Assembly: GCA_963838205.1 (NCBI GenBank)
Contig: CAWIQF010000015.1
Location: forward strand, 310,001-374,000
Direction: 5' to 3'
Length of the DNA: 64,000 nt
DNA from: CAIVVT01 sp963838205
Lineage (GTDB): Bacteria; Acidobacteriota; Terriglobia; Bryobacterales; Bryobacteraceae
Every line of letters starts with the position of its first letter. Within the stretch, counting starts at the first letter, position 1. The notes below the pieces were generated by a model. The model did no database searches, was not told where the DNA came from, and saw nothing but the letters and a program-made list of their open reading frames with translations. Shown in pieces: positions 25,496-35,022 of this stretch. The position numbers and the translations under genes are program-made.

Positions 25496-26606
25496 CCCGG
25501 TGAGCCGTCCTGAGAGCCTAGCTCTTGCCCTTGGCGTCGAGTTGGACCTGCTGCGCTCCGTTGCTAAACGAGCAAATGGTTTGTACTCATCGTTCCCCAA
25601 AGAGAAGCCAGACGGTACCCTCCGGACGATTAGCTCCCCACAAGAACCGTTGAGGAGCATTCAAAAGGCGATTTACAGGAAGATACTCCGGTTCGTCGTT
25701 TACCCGGACTACCTCCACGGGGCCATCAAGAGACGCTCCCGAGTGACAAATGCCCAGGCACACCTTCGGCAACACGTCCTGGTCTCGCTCGATATCTCGA
25801 AATTCTACGACAACGCGCGGGAAGAATTAGTATTCGACGTGTGGCGTCGCCTCCTTCGGTTTTCCGATCCGGTGGCCGAGCTCTTGACGGCCCTAACGAC
25901 ACGAAACGGTGTTCTCCCGCAAGGTGCTTCGACGAGCCAAGCGCTTGCAAACCTCCTCTTCTGGGAACGGGAGTGGAGGCTCGTCAGGACCCTGCAGTCC
26001 GAAGGTTTGAGGTATACCCGCTTCGTCGATGACACCTACGTCTCAGCGGGTCGCCATCTTCAACAGGCTGAATTGCAGCGTGTGATTGGTAGCGTAAGGG
26101 CTCTTTTCGCCTCTTACGGCCTACATGCCAAGAACAAGAAGACGTCTGTAACCTTCGGTGGAACACCGCAAACCGTGAATCATCTCCTGACGAACCGGCG
26201 CATCGCGATGAGGGGAAGCGACCGCCGCAAGGTGCGCGCTGCAGTCTACCGGTTCTGCCTCTCGGCCACAGCCGAGGAAGTCGGTGGAATCGTCGACAGC
26301 CCTGAACGACTGAAGGGGCGGCTCGGAAATTTGGCTCAGTTCCATCCAAGCCAGGCGCAGCGGCTCCGCCAGCAGCTCGTGTGCGCTGGCGGAATCCGTT
26401 TGACGTTCGCAAAGGGCAAAGGGGGTCAGCCTGGTGCTTTGGCCAGAATCGCCAACCCCTCGCGTCAGGCTGACTCGTTCGCCGCGTTCGCCCATTCCGC
26501 CGACCGCCCTCAATTTCCAGTCGATCAAGGCTTCGAATCCGGACTTGGCGCTCCGTGCCGGTTGTTTAAATGCATGCGGGAAAGCAGCGAGTGGGGCCCG
26601 CCGTAG
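25467..26606 (+). CDS. retron-type reverse transcriptase
   Basis: A 379-residue RNA-directed DNA polymerase. Visible blocks in order: KEKPDGTLRTISSP (46-58) and RSIQKAIYRKIL (63-74), typical RT domains 1-2; NAQAH (95-99), the NAxxH motif considered diagnostic of retron RTs; VSLDISKFYDN with catalytic Asp 109; PQGASTSQALANLLF (151-165); and RFVDDTYVS with catalytic Asp pair 188-189. The catalytic box reads FVDD rather than YADD. Where retron RTs usually have VTG (region Y), this one has VNH (237-239). The last 60 or so residues are low in recognisable pattern, and the end runs 82 bases into the oppositely oriented gene at 26525. With the HTH gene and upstream RNA it would form a tripartite antiphage retron; this role is inferred. 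Confidence 0.85.
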   Translation: MNLRPIYLHSPVSRPESLALALGVELDLLRSVAKRANGLYSSFPKEKPDGTLRTISSPQEPLRSIQKAIYRKILRFVVYPDYLHGAIKRRSRVTNAQAHLRQHVLVSLDISKFYDNAREELVFDVWRRLLRFSDPVAELLTALTTRNGVLPQGASTSQALANLLFWEREWRLVRTLQSEGLRYTRFVDDTYVSAGRHLQQAELQRVIGSVRALFASYGLHAKNKKTSVTFGGTPQTVNHLLTNRRIAMRGSDRRKVRAAVYRFCLSATAEEVGGIVDSPERLKGRLGNLAQFHPSQAQRLRQQLVCAGGIRLTFAKGKGGQPGALARIANPSRQADSFAAFAHSADRPQFPVDQGFESGLGAPCRLFKCMRESSEWGPP

Positions 26607-27358
26607 ATGAACTCAAGGGCGATGTTCCCGCCCACATAGGCCAGCATGTTGAAGTTGCCCAGGCGGAACGCGTCCTTGGCGTCGTAGCGGCTGGGATACC
26701 AGGCATAGACGGCCGTCATCGTGCCCACATACGGCGCAACGAGCGCAGGGATAGAGAAGACGCGGTGGCCGTCCGCGCCGCGGCGTGCGGTCAAGGTCGA
26801 AACCACGGCATGTTTCAGGCGTGGACCCACGCCTGTGCACTCACAGCGGTAGTACATCGAGTCTTCCTTGAAGGCTTCCGCCAACGCATAGCGCGTGGTC
26901 ATGGTTACCGCTGCGATTCCGAGGTTGGACCCGAATCGTTGGCCGTAACCCGCAGCGCCTTGCTTCCACTCCGGAGGTGAATTACTGGCCTGGTTAATGC
27001 CGGCCGCGAGGGCTGCGCCGACGAAGGGATACGGGCCGAACGTGTCGAAGAGGTAGTTATAGATCTTGATTTTCTGCGACGGATGCGTGTACGCCAGGCC
27101 TGGTTGCGCCGGGGTTGTGCTGGCAATAGTTTGAGGGGAATTTCCGGAATCGGGCGGCGATTGCGCCTGTGCCAGCATGGGGAGGGCGGCGAAGTTTGCG
27201 ACCACCAACAGCCCGAGCATCATTCGGCGCTTCAGCGCTCGTTCCGAATGCCAGCTTCCCGCTGCGCGATCCCTTTTTGCGTCATCTTCGGCAGCCGCAC
27301 GATGGGCGTGTGCCGCAAGTCCGTGCTGCACGGTGGCTTCTTGGTATGCGTCGTGCAT
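26525..27358 (-). CDS. exported protein of unknown function, Acidobacterial family
   Basis: A 277-residue protein. GGAGAG lies directly upstream of ATG 27358, which gives a 44-residue polar lead before a hydrophobic signal segment (MMLGLLVVANFAALPMLAQA); an internal start there is possible. The mature part has a conserved pattern: KIKIYNYLFDTFGPYPFVGAALAAGI, PPEWKQGAAGYGQRFGSN, YRCECTG and APYVGTMTAVYAWYP (key segments). I recall many secreted Acidobacterial proteins with this pattern but no known role. Its 3' end overlaps the 3' end of the reverse transcriptase gene. Confidence 0.65.
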   Translation of the reverse strand: MHDAYQEATVQHGLAAHAHRAAAEDDAKRDRAAGSWHSERALKRRMMLGLLVVANFAALPMLAQAQSPPDSGNSPQTIASTTPAQPGLAYTHPSQKIKIYNYLFDTFGPYPFVGAALAAGINQASNSPPEWKQGAAGYGQRFGSNLGIAAVTMTTRYALAEAFKEDSMYYRCECTGVGPRLKHAVVSTLTARRGADGHRVFSIPALVAPYVGTMTAVYAWYPSRYDAKDAFRLGNFNMLAYVGGNIALEFIYGGPHSLLSRMHLNNRHGAPSPDSKP

Positions 27359-27773
27359 GGTTTCTCTCCGAGCGGGAGCGCAGCCCCCTCTTGTGTCACT
27401 TCAGAGCACGACAAGGACCGAACGTCTCTGGACGGAACGTTTCAACGGGGCTAAGCAAGCAAACACCCAAACGGCGGGCACTATGGGGAGGCCCTTTGGG
27501 CTCGCAGACCCGGCTTTGCCGATTGCCTGTCGGCAAACTTCGCACTTCAGGTGCAGCAATTGCTCGTTGGCTTCAGGCGAAAGGGCACTCTCGAAAGTCA
27601 TCTCTAAGTCATTGATTCTCCGTGTTTCCATTCCGCACGATTTTCATCCCATACGGTGCGACGGAGTCTCATGGCAACAGCCTGACACGAGCGGTTGGTT
27701 ACTGAGGCCAAGGTGGCGGAAGGCTGTGCCAGTTTGGAGATTCTCGAAGATTTCCAAGCACTATTGAATCAGG
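27359..27773. other. gap with no supported gene
   Basis: No supported coding frame. A 76-codon minus-strand frame (27401-27631) has a weak ribosome-binding site and no recognisable family. The stretch sits between the retron-side gene and a transposase remnant and may be scar DNA from past insertion. Confidence 0.4.
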
Positions 27774-27940
27774 ATGGCGAAAAACCAACGCTGCGTCCTG
27801 CCTGGTGCGGCACACCACATCACCCCACGGGGGACCCACCGGCGGCGGTCTTTTTCAAGGATGCCGACAGAGCGGCGTATCTGCGCCTGACGGCTCACAA
27901 TCTGGCGGACGCGGGGGTGCGGGTGCCGGCCTGGAATCGG
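27774..27940 (+). pseudogene. RAYT/IS200-like (TnpA_REP) transposase remnant, frameshifted and truncated
   Basis: From ATG 27774 the frame reads MAKNQRCVLPGAAHHITPRG-THRR, the usual opening of REP-associated tyrosine transposases. One base appears to be missing near 27845, after which another frame continues AVFFKDADRAAYLRLTAHNLADAGVRVPAW. Coding similarity stops there, before the catalytic HUH motif and tyrosine, so the protein would be inactive. These enzymes mobilise REP palindromes such as the element at 11454. Confidence 0.7.
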
Positions 27941-27978
27941 GGGAGGGTTTCCGGTTTTCCCCGTTCCCCGGTTCGGGA

Positions 27979-29430
27979 CTATTTTGACGGCGCTGCCGGC
28001 GTTGCCGACGGCGGCCCGCTCCACTCGGCGTTTTTCAGGTTCCAGCCGCCGCCCAGTGCCTGGTAAAGCTGCACGATGACGACGCGGCGATCGAGTTCCG
28101 TCTGGGCCAGCGCATTCTCCGCCGGGTACAGTTGCTGCTCCGCCTCCAGCACTTCGAAGTAGCCCGACTTGCCGGCCTGGTAGCGCTGGGTCGAGACGGT
28201 CACCGCTTCTTTGTAGGCTGCGACGGCGCGCGATTGCTCGACGCGAATCGCTTCCAGCCGTTGCCGCGTGATCAATGCGTTCGAGACGTCGCGGAACGCA
28301 TTCATTGCCGTTTGCTGGAACTCGAGCCGCGCCTGCTCCCAGGCCGCGATGGCCTGCCGTTTTTTGGAACGCAGCGAGCCGCCCGCGTACAGCGGCCCGG
28401 TCATGTTGGCGGCCAACGACCAGAGGTTCGTGTTCCCGCCGAGGAAATCCTCGAGTGGCCAGCTCATCCGGCCGAACAGCGTCGTCAGGCCAAGAGTGGG
28501 GAAAAACGCCGCCTGCGCGACGCCGATCTGCGCATTGGCCGAGCGCACCGCTTGTTCGGCTTGCAACACGTCGGGCCGCCGTTCCAGCAACGCCGAAGGC
28601 AGGCCGGCCGGTACCTCGGGCGGGACGGTCTGATCGAGGAGCAGGGCGTGGCGCTCGATCGGCCCCGGATTGCTTCCTAGCAGAATCCGGATTTCATTCT
28701 CTTTGAGCGCGATCTGGCGCTCGATTTCCGGAATCTCGGCGGCGGTCGACGCCAGGGCGCCCTCGGCGCGCGTGGTCTCCAGGCGGGACGCGGTGCCACC
28801 TTCCAGCCGCTGCTGGAAGATGCCCAGACTGCCACGAAACGTCTCGACGGTCCGGCGGGCGATATCGAGCCGGAGGTCCAGTTCGAGCAGTTCGTAATAC
28901 GCTTGCGCCACCCCGGTCGTGAGCGACAGGATCACGCCGCGGCGCGCGTAATCGCTGGCCAGGTATTGCGCCAACGCGCTTTCGTTCATGTGGCGGATGC
29001 GGCCCCACAGATCGAGTTCCCAGGTCGCTCCCAGGCCGACCATGCCGGCGGCCGCCGTCTTGCCGTAGGTCAGGTTCGGCGCCCCGAAGGCTTCATTCTT
29101 GCCGCGACTGGCTTCGACTTCGTAGCCCGCGCCGGGGTAGTATTGCGAGCGCGCCTGCACGGAAAGCTCGCGCGCCTGCTCGACGCGGCGGACGGCGATG
29201 CGGAGGTCGTAATTGTTGGCGATGGCGGTGCGCACCAGGCCCTGCAGGGTCTGGTCCTGGAAGACTTCCCACCACGGCAGATCGGCGATGGAGGCCGATT
29301 GCGCGGTGCCCTCCTGGCCACGGAAGGCCGGCGGCGCGTTCGCCGCCGGAGACTTGTATTTCGGACCGACGACGCAGCCGCCGAGCAGGACCGCCGCGCC
29401 GAGCGCAAGTGTTAACGGGATGCTCCTCAT
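27979..29430 (-). CDS. RND efflux outer-membrane channel lipoprotein (OprM/NodT family)
   Basis: A 483-residue outer-membrane factor. The start ATG 29430 gives a lipoprotein signal with lipobox LLGGC (Cys near residue 19). The mature protein has two repeated halves with long helices and the family segments PWWEVFQDQTLQGLV, LGATWELDLWGRI and LLERRPDVLQAEQAV. It forms the trimeric exit duct of a tripartite pump. Its ATG overlaps the permease stop (ATGA), so it is the last gene of a three-gene operon reading leftwards. Confidence 0.9.
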   Translation of the reverse strand: MRSIPLTLALGAAVLLGGCVVGPKYKSPAANAPPAFRGQEGTAQSASIADLPWWEVFQDQTLQGLVRTAIANNYDLRIAVRRVEQARELSVQARSQYYPGAGYEVEASRGKNEAFGAPNLTYGKTAAAGMVGLGATWELDLWGRIRHMNESALAQYLASDYARRGVILSLTTGVAQAYYELLELDLRLDIARRTVETFRGSLGIFQQRLEGGTASRLETTRAEGALASTAAEIPEIERQIALKENEIRILLGSNPGPIERHALLLDQTVPPEVPAGLPSALLERRPDVLQAEQAVRSANAQIGVAQAAFFPTLGLTTLFGRMSWPLEDFLGGNTNLWSLAANMTGPLYAGGSLRSKKRQAIAAWEQARLEFQQTAMNAFRDVSNALITRQRLEAIRVEQSRAVAAYKEAVTVSTQRYQAGKSGYFEVLEAEQQLYPAENALAQTELDRRVVIVQLYQALGGGWNLKNAEWSGPPSATPAAPSK

Positions 29431-32400
29431 GAACGCGGTCCTTCCTCGGCCTGCCCCGCATGCCGCTTTCCGCCGAGCCGCTCCATCAGGTAGAAGGTGA
29501 CCGGAATCAGCAGCACGGCGATGCAGGTGGCGGCCATCATTCCGCCGATGACGCAACTGCCCACAACGCGGCGCGCAATCGCGCCCGCGCCAGTCGCCAT
29601 CCACAACGGAACGCAGCCCAGGATAAATGCAAAAGAGGTCATCAGGATCGGCCGCAGGCGCAGTCGGGCCGCGGCCAGCGCGGCCTCGGCCAGGCCCATG
29701 CCGCCCTCGTAGCGCACGCGGGCGAACTCGACAATCAGGATCGCGTTCTTGGCCGCCAGGCCGATCAGCATGACCAGTCCGATCTGCGCGTAAACATCGT
29801 TGGTCATTTTGCGGATGGCCAGCGTCGACAGCGCGCCCGCGACGGCCACCGGCGTCCCCAGCAGCACGCTCACCGGCAGCGTCCAGCTTTCATACAGCGC
29901 AGCCAGAATGAGAAACACGAACACCAGCGACATGCCGAAGATCACGACCACCGACAGGCTCTTTTGGGCCAACTACTCCTGGAAGGACATGCCCGCATAG
30001 TCGAAGCCCATCTCGCGCGGCATCGTCTGCGCAAACACCTCTTCCAGCACTTTCATGGCCTGCCCGGAACTGTAGCCCGGCGCGGCGCTGCCGAAGATCT
30101 GCGCGCAGCGGAACAGGTTGTAGCGTTGCGTGAATTCCGGCCCGGAGATGCGTTTCAGCGTGGTCAACGTGGACAACGGCACCATCCCGCCCTGGTCGTT
30201 GCGAACGTAAAACTGGTTGACATTTTCGGCGCGCGTGCGCTGCTCGCCTTCGGCCTCCAGGAAGACGCGCCACTGGCGGCCGAAACGGTTGAAGTAATTG
30301 ACGAACGAGCCGCCCATGAACGTCTGCAAAGTCTGATAGACGTCGCTCGGGGCGACCCCTTGCGCGATTGTCTTGTCGCGATCCACATCCGCGTAGACCT
30401 GTGGAACGTGGGGCAGAAAGGTGGTGGTTACGTTGGTCAGTTCGGGCCGTTTCCGCGCGGCTTGCAGGAAGATCTTCAGGTTGTCGTCGAGGAAGTTGAT
30501 GTCCCTGCCGGCACGGTCCTCGAGGATGAACGTGAAGCCGCCGGATGAGCCGATTCCGGGAATCGCCGGCGGCGTGATCGAGAACGAAATGCCGTCCGGC
30601 AGCGCGCTCAGTTTGCGCGTGAGCTCGGCGGACAATGCGGAGGCGACGTCAGACTTGGACTTGCGCTCGTCCCAGGGCTTCAGCTTGACGAAGAAGAAAC
30701 CGGAGTATGTGTTTTGCGTACCGCTGAGGAAATTGACGCCGACGACGCTCGTGTAAACGTCAATCGCCGGGACCTGTTTGATGATCTCTTCAATCTTCAG
30801 CATGGTCGCGTCGGTGCGCTGCAGACTGGCCGCGTCCGGCAGTTGCACCGACAGCAGCAGGTAGCCCTGATCCTCTTCCGGAAGAAAGCCCGTGGGCAGC
30901 TTGCGGCCGATCAGCAGCGACAACACGGCGCAGCCGGCCAGGACGATCAGCGCGATGGCGGACTTGCGAATCAACCCGCCGCAGGCCGCGACGTAGGCAT
31001 TTCGGCTGTGCTCGAATGCGCGGTTGAAGACCCGGAAAAACGCGGCCAGCGGCCCACGCGATTCACGCTTCTTACGCAGCAGCAGCGACGACAGGGCGGG
31101 GCTCAACGTCAGCGCGTTGAAGGCCGAGATGATGACCGAAATCGCGATCGTGAGCGCGAACTGCTGATACAGACGGCCGGTGATGCCGGGGACGAAAACA
31201 GTGGGGACGAAGACCGCCGCGAGGATGATGGCGATGCCGATCACCGGCGCCGACACCTCCTCCATGGCCTTGCGCGAGGCGTCCTTGGGCGTCATCCCTT
31301 CGTCGATGTGGTGCTGCACCGCCTCCACCACGACGATGGCGTCGTCCACCACCAGGCCGATGGCCAGCACCAGGCCGAACAGCGAAAGCGTGTTGACGCT
31401 GAAGCCGAACGCCGGGAACAGCATGAATGTTCCGATCAGGGAAACCGGGACGGCCAACAGCGGAATCAGCGTGGCGCGCCAGTCCTGGAGGAAGACGAAA
31501 ACCACCAGCGCCACCAGCAGCAGCGCCTCCGCGAGCGTGATCAGGATCTCGATGATGCCCTCGCGCACGGGCAGCGTGGTGTCGAGCGAGACCAGGTAAT
31601 CCACGTCGTCCGGGAAGCGCTGCTTCAGTTCGGCCATGCGGGCGCGCACCGCCGTGGCCGCATCGAGCGCGTTCGATCCCGGCAACTGGTAGACCGGGAT
31701 CACGGCCGCCGGGTGGCCATTCACGCGGCCGCGGACGTTGTAGGTCTCGGCGCCGAGTTCCACGCGCGCCACGTCGCTGACTCGCAGCACCGAGCCGTCG
31801 CGATTTGCGCGAATGACGATGTTTCCGAACTCGTCGGTCGTCACCAGGCGCCCCTGCGCGCGCACCGTGTAGGTGAATTCCTGGCCCGCCGGCGCGGGCT
31901 CGCCGCCCACCTGGCCGGCAGGATTGACGGTGTTTTGCTGCTGAATGGCGCGCGCGATTTCAGGCACCGTCACCTGCAGCTTGGCCAGTTGATCGGGCTT
32001 CACCCAGATGCGCATGGCATAACGGCCGCCGTAAACCAGCGTGTCGCCGACGCCGGGTGTGCGCAGCAGATCGTCGACCAGGTTGATGTAGGCGTAGTTC
32101 GCCAGAAAGTTCCGGTCATGCGTGCCGCGCGGCGAGTACAGCGACAGCATCAGCAGCGGCGAGCTCATCGTTTTCCTGACGGTTACACCGTAATTGGCCA
32201 CGTCCATGGGCAACTGCGTGGCCGCCAGGGACTCGCGCATCTGGGTCAGGATCAGGTCGATATTCGGTTGCGTTTTGACGTCGAAAAGCACGCTCAGCGA
32301 CATGGCCCCGTTGTTGGCGTTGGTGGAAAACATGTACAGCATGTTGTCCACGCCGCTCATCTGCTGCTCGATGGGCGCGGCCACCGATTGCTCGATGGTC

Positions 32401-32564
32401 TGCGCATCGGCGCCAAAATACGTCGCGCTGACCTGCACCACCGGTGGGACGATTTCCGGATACTGCGCCACCGGCAGCGTCACCAGGCAGATCCCGCCCA
32501 GCAGCACGGTGAGGATGGCGATGACGATCGCCACGATCGGGCGCTCGATGAAAAAATTAGACAT
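29427..32564 (-). pseudogene. RND efflux permease (AcrB/MexB type) interrupted by an in-frame TAG
   Basis: Read as one frame, the gene encodes about 1045 residues, the normal length for an HAE1 RND pump (N-terminus MSNFFIERPIVAIVIAI). An in-frame TAG at 29973-29975 (codon 864) splits it into an 863-codon part and a 181-codon part. Across the stop the sequence continues the family without loss: GMSFQE-stop-LAQKSLSVVVIFG, corresponding to GMSYQE in AcrB, so one Gln or Glu codon became amber. Both halves keep proton-relay residues (VVDDAIVVVE and AKNAILIVEF). Either the pump is dead, the codon is read through, or the base is a sequencing error. The next gene overlaps by four bases. Confidence 0.85.
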
Positions 32565-32569
32565 GGCCG

Positions 32570-33781
32570 CTACTTCGCCCTCGCCGGCTGCGGATACGGC
32601 TGGGGCGTAACGGACGAGCCGTTACGGACTTTCTGTAGTCCCTCGACGACCACGCGCTCGCCCGGCGCGACGCCTTCTTCGATCACCCACAATCCGCCAA
32701 TGCGCGGTCCCACGCGAACATTGCGGATGCTGACCGTGTTGTCCCGATTGACCACCGCCACCTGGTAGCCGCCTTGCAGTTCGCCTACTGCGCGCTCCGG
32801 CACCAGGGTCGCGGCCTTCTGAGTGGATACGACCGAGCGCACGCGCGCATACTGGCCGGGCCGGAGGAAGTTGCCCGGGTTGGGAAACAGCGCGGCCATA
32901 CGTAGTGCGCCGGTGCCGACATCCACCTGCCGGTCCTCCAGGAACAGCCGCCCCTTGTGCGGATACAGCGACCCGTCCGCCAGAATGATCTGGAGTTCCA
33001 TGGAGGGTCCGGCCTGACCACCGTGCTGGGCGATGTATTCCTGCTCGCTGACCGTGAAGTAGGCCTTGATCGGATCGACGGCGGAAACCATCGTCAACTC
33101 CCCGCTGGTAGGCGAGGCCAGGTCGCCCACCTGCACCTTGGCGATGCCCGCGATGCCGTCGATCGGCGCCTTGATCTTGGTGAACTCAAGCTGAACTTCG
33201 GTGTCGTAAACCGCCGCCTTCACCGCGGTTACCGCGGCCTGCGCCGACTCGATGGCGGCGCGCGTGGACTGCACCGCGGCCCGCGCTTCGAGTTGACTCT
33301 GGAGGGCGTTGTCCATCTCCTCCTGACTGATGGCCCGGGTCTTAACCAGCGGTGCATAACGCTTCACGTCCAGGTCCGCCTTGCCCAGGCGGGCTTCGTT
33401 CTGCGCCAGATTCGCGCGCGCCAACTGAACGTTGCTTTCGGCCTGCGCCTGATTGCCGCGGGCCTGGTTCAACGCCGCTTCGAAGGGCCGCGGATCGATC
33501 TGGAACAGCAACTGGCCCTTGTGGACAAACGAGCCTTCCTTGTACGCCTGGGCCATGACGTAGCCGCTGACCTGGGCTCGAATTCCGGCGTTGACGCGAC
33601 CATCCAGCGTGCCGATCCATTCCTTGACGATCGGGACGTCGCGCACCACCACGTCAGCCACTTCCACAACCGGCGGCGCCATCCGCACCGCGGCCCGCTG
33701 CTGCTGTTCACAACTCGCCAGCAGGGTCGCCAGGAAAACCGCGAGGGCCACGGCAGCGATCCGAAACCGCTGCCCCTTCAT
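32570..33781 (-). CDS. RND efflux periplasmic adaptor lipoprotein
   Basis: Start ATG 33781 gives a 403-residue protein with a lipoprotein signal (lipobox LLASC near residue 21). Longer starts at 33847 and 33877 have no better ribosome-binding site. The membrane-fusion architecture is complete: lipoyl half-motif GYVMAQAYKEGSFVHKGQLL, a long alpha-hairpin of about 100 residues, the second lipoyl half (IKAPIDGIAGIAKVQVGDL, key residues), beta-barrel and membrane-proximal domains. It links the inner-membrane permease to the outer channel. It is the first gene of the efflux operon, five bases before the permease. Confidence 0.9.
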   Translation of the reverse strand: MKGQRFRIAAVALAVFLATLLASCEQQQRAAVRMAPPVVEVADVVVRDVPIVKEWIGTLDGRVNAGIRAQVSGYVMAQAYKEGSFVHKGQLLFQIDPRPFEAALNQARGNQAQAESNVQLARANLAQNEARLGKADLDVKRYAPLVKTRAISQEEMDNALQSQLEARAAVQSTRAAIESAQAAVTAVKAAVYDTEVQLEFTKIKAPIDGIAGIAKVQVGDLASPTSGELTMVSAVDPIKAYFTVSEQEYIAQHGGQAGPSMELQIILADGSLYPHKGRLFLEDRQVDVGTGALRMAALFPNPGNFLRPGQYARVRSVVSTQKAATLVPERAVGELQGGYQVAVVNRDNTVSIRNVRVGPRIGGLWVIEEGVAPGERVVVEGLQKVRNGSSVTPQPYPQPARAK

Positions 33782-33983
33782 GCGGTGTATGGAAGAGCTG
33801 AGCCCCTCACGCCGTCCCGGCTCTGCGCATCGATGAATAAGTTGCATAGGAATGTTGGCACTGCTTTCACCGGCCAATTCGTGTCGTTCAATCTGAAGAC
33901 CTGACGTTGCCGCGGGCAGAGGGTCATTCTATCAACTCGAACCCGCGGCTTTGCCAGCGCGGCGATTGTAATAGACTGCCAAC

Positions 33984-34907
33984 ATGCACAAGATCACGAT
34001 TCGCCTGCTCGCCGCTGCCGCACTCCTGTTGCCTGCACTCGCCCAGCCGAAACCGAGCGCCAACCCGCTCGTCGGCAGGTGGGACTTCAATCTCACTACG
34101 CCGGGCGGAACGCGCGCCGCCTGGCTGGGCATCTCAGAGAAGGACGGCCAGCTCGCGGTGTGGTTCCAACCCACCGGCGGCAACGTCTATGAAGTGAAGA
34201 ACTTCAAAGTCGATGGGACGCACCTGACGATCACCTTCTCCCCGACCGAGAGCTGGCAACTCGAAGCTGCCGGCGGGAAGTTGACCGGCGTCGGGAAACG
34301 CGGGTCCAACACGCTGCAGTTGAGGGGTCTGCGCTCGCCCGAACTCAAGCGCGCCGCGCCCAAAGCCTGGACCAAGCCCGAGCCGCTGTTCAACGGCCGC
34401 AACCTCGACGGCTGGGCGCCCATCGGCAATCCGGCCGAAAGCCACTGGACCGTGCAGGACGGCCTGCTGGTGAACACCGCGCACGGCGCGAACCTGAAAT
34501 CGACGCGCGTTTTCGACGATTTCAAGGTGCACTACGAAGTCAACTGCCCCGACGGTGGCAACAGCGGCTTCTACCTGCGCGGCCGCTATGAGGTTCAGAT
34601 CGAATACGAGCCTCTGACCAGCAACCCGGTCGAGCGGCGCATCGGCTCGGTCTACGGGCGCATCGCGCCCAACCCCGAATTGCCGCGCACGCCCGGCAAG
34701 TGGGAGACGTTCGACGTCACGCTGGTCGGCCGCATCGTCACGGTAATCCGCAACGGCGTCACCATCATCGACCATAAAGAGATCGAGGGCATCACCGGCG
34801 GCGCGCTGGATGCCAACGAAGGCCAGCCCGGTCCGTTCTATATTCAGGGCGACCATACCGGCGGCCTGAAGTTCCGCAACATCACGGTCTCGGTTCCGCA
34901 GCGCTGA
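33984..34907 (+). CDS. exported DUF1080 (3-keto-disaccharide hydrolase type) protein
   Basis: A 307-residue secreted protein: signal peptide 1-21 (ending ALAQ), a small N-terminal beta domain (about 25-115), then a DUF1080 concanavalin-like domain with the diagnostic LFNGRNLDGW near residue 135, NSGFYLRGRYEVQIE near 193, and a C-terminal GPFYIQGDHTGGLKFRNI. DUF1080 proteins are abundant in Acidobacteriota and Planctomycetota and some hydrolyse 3-keto-sugars; the substrate here is unknown. It is transcribed divergently from the efflux operon. Confidence 0.85.
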   Translation: MHKITIRLLAAAALLLPALAQPKPSANPLVGRWDFNLTTPGGTRAAWLGISEKDGQLAVWFQPTGGNVYEVKNFKVDGTHLTITFSPTESWQLEAAGGKLTGVGKRGSNTLQLRGLRSPELKRAAPKAWTKPEPLFNGRNLDGWAPIGNPAESHWTVQDGLLVNTAHGANLKSTRVFDDFKVHYEVNCPDGGNSGFYLRGRYEVQIEYEPLTSNPVERRIGSVYGRIAPNPELPRTPGKWETFDVTLVGRIVTVIRNGVTIIDHKEIEGITGGALDANEGQPGPFYIQGDHTGGLKFRNITVSVPQR

Positions 34908-35022
34908 AGGCGCGGGGACGCCGGGCGCGTTCGTGTGACTTCCGACAACCCGAGCACGCACAACCGCCGCGGCAGGGCAAAAATCCCGCCGCTAATGATA
35001 AACTCATTGCTTAATTATTCCT

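Noticed and set aside
30714..32768. 684-codon plus-strand frame
   Set aside because: Antisense to the RND permease; composition is shadow-like.
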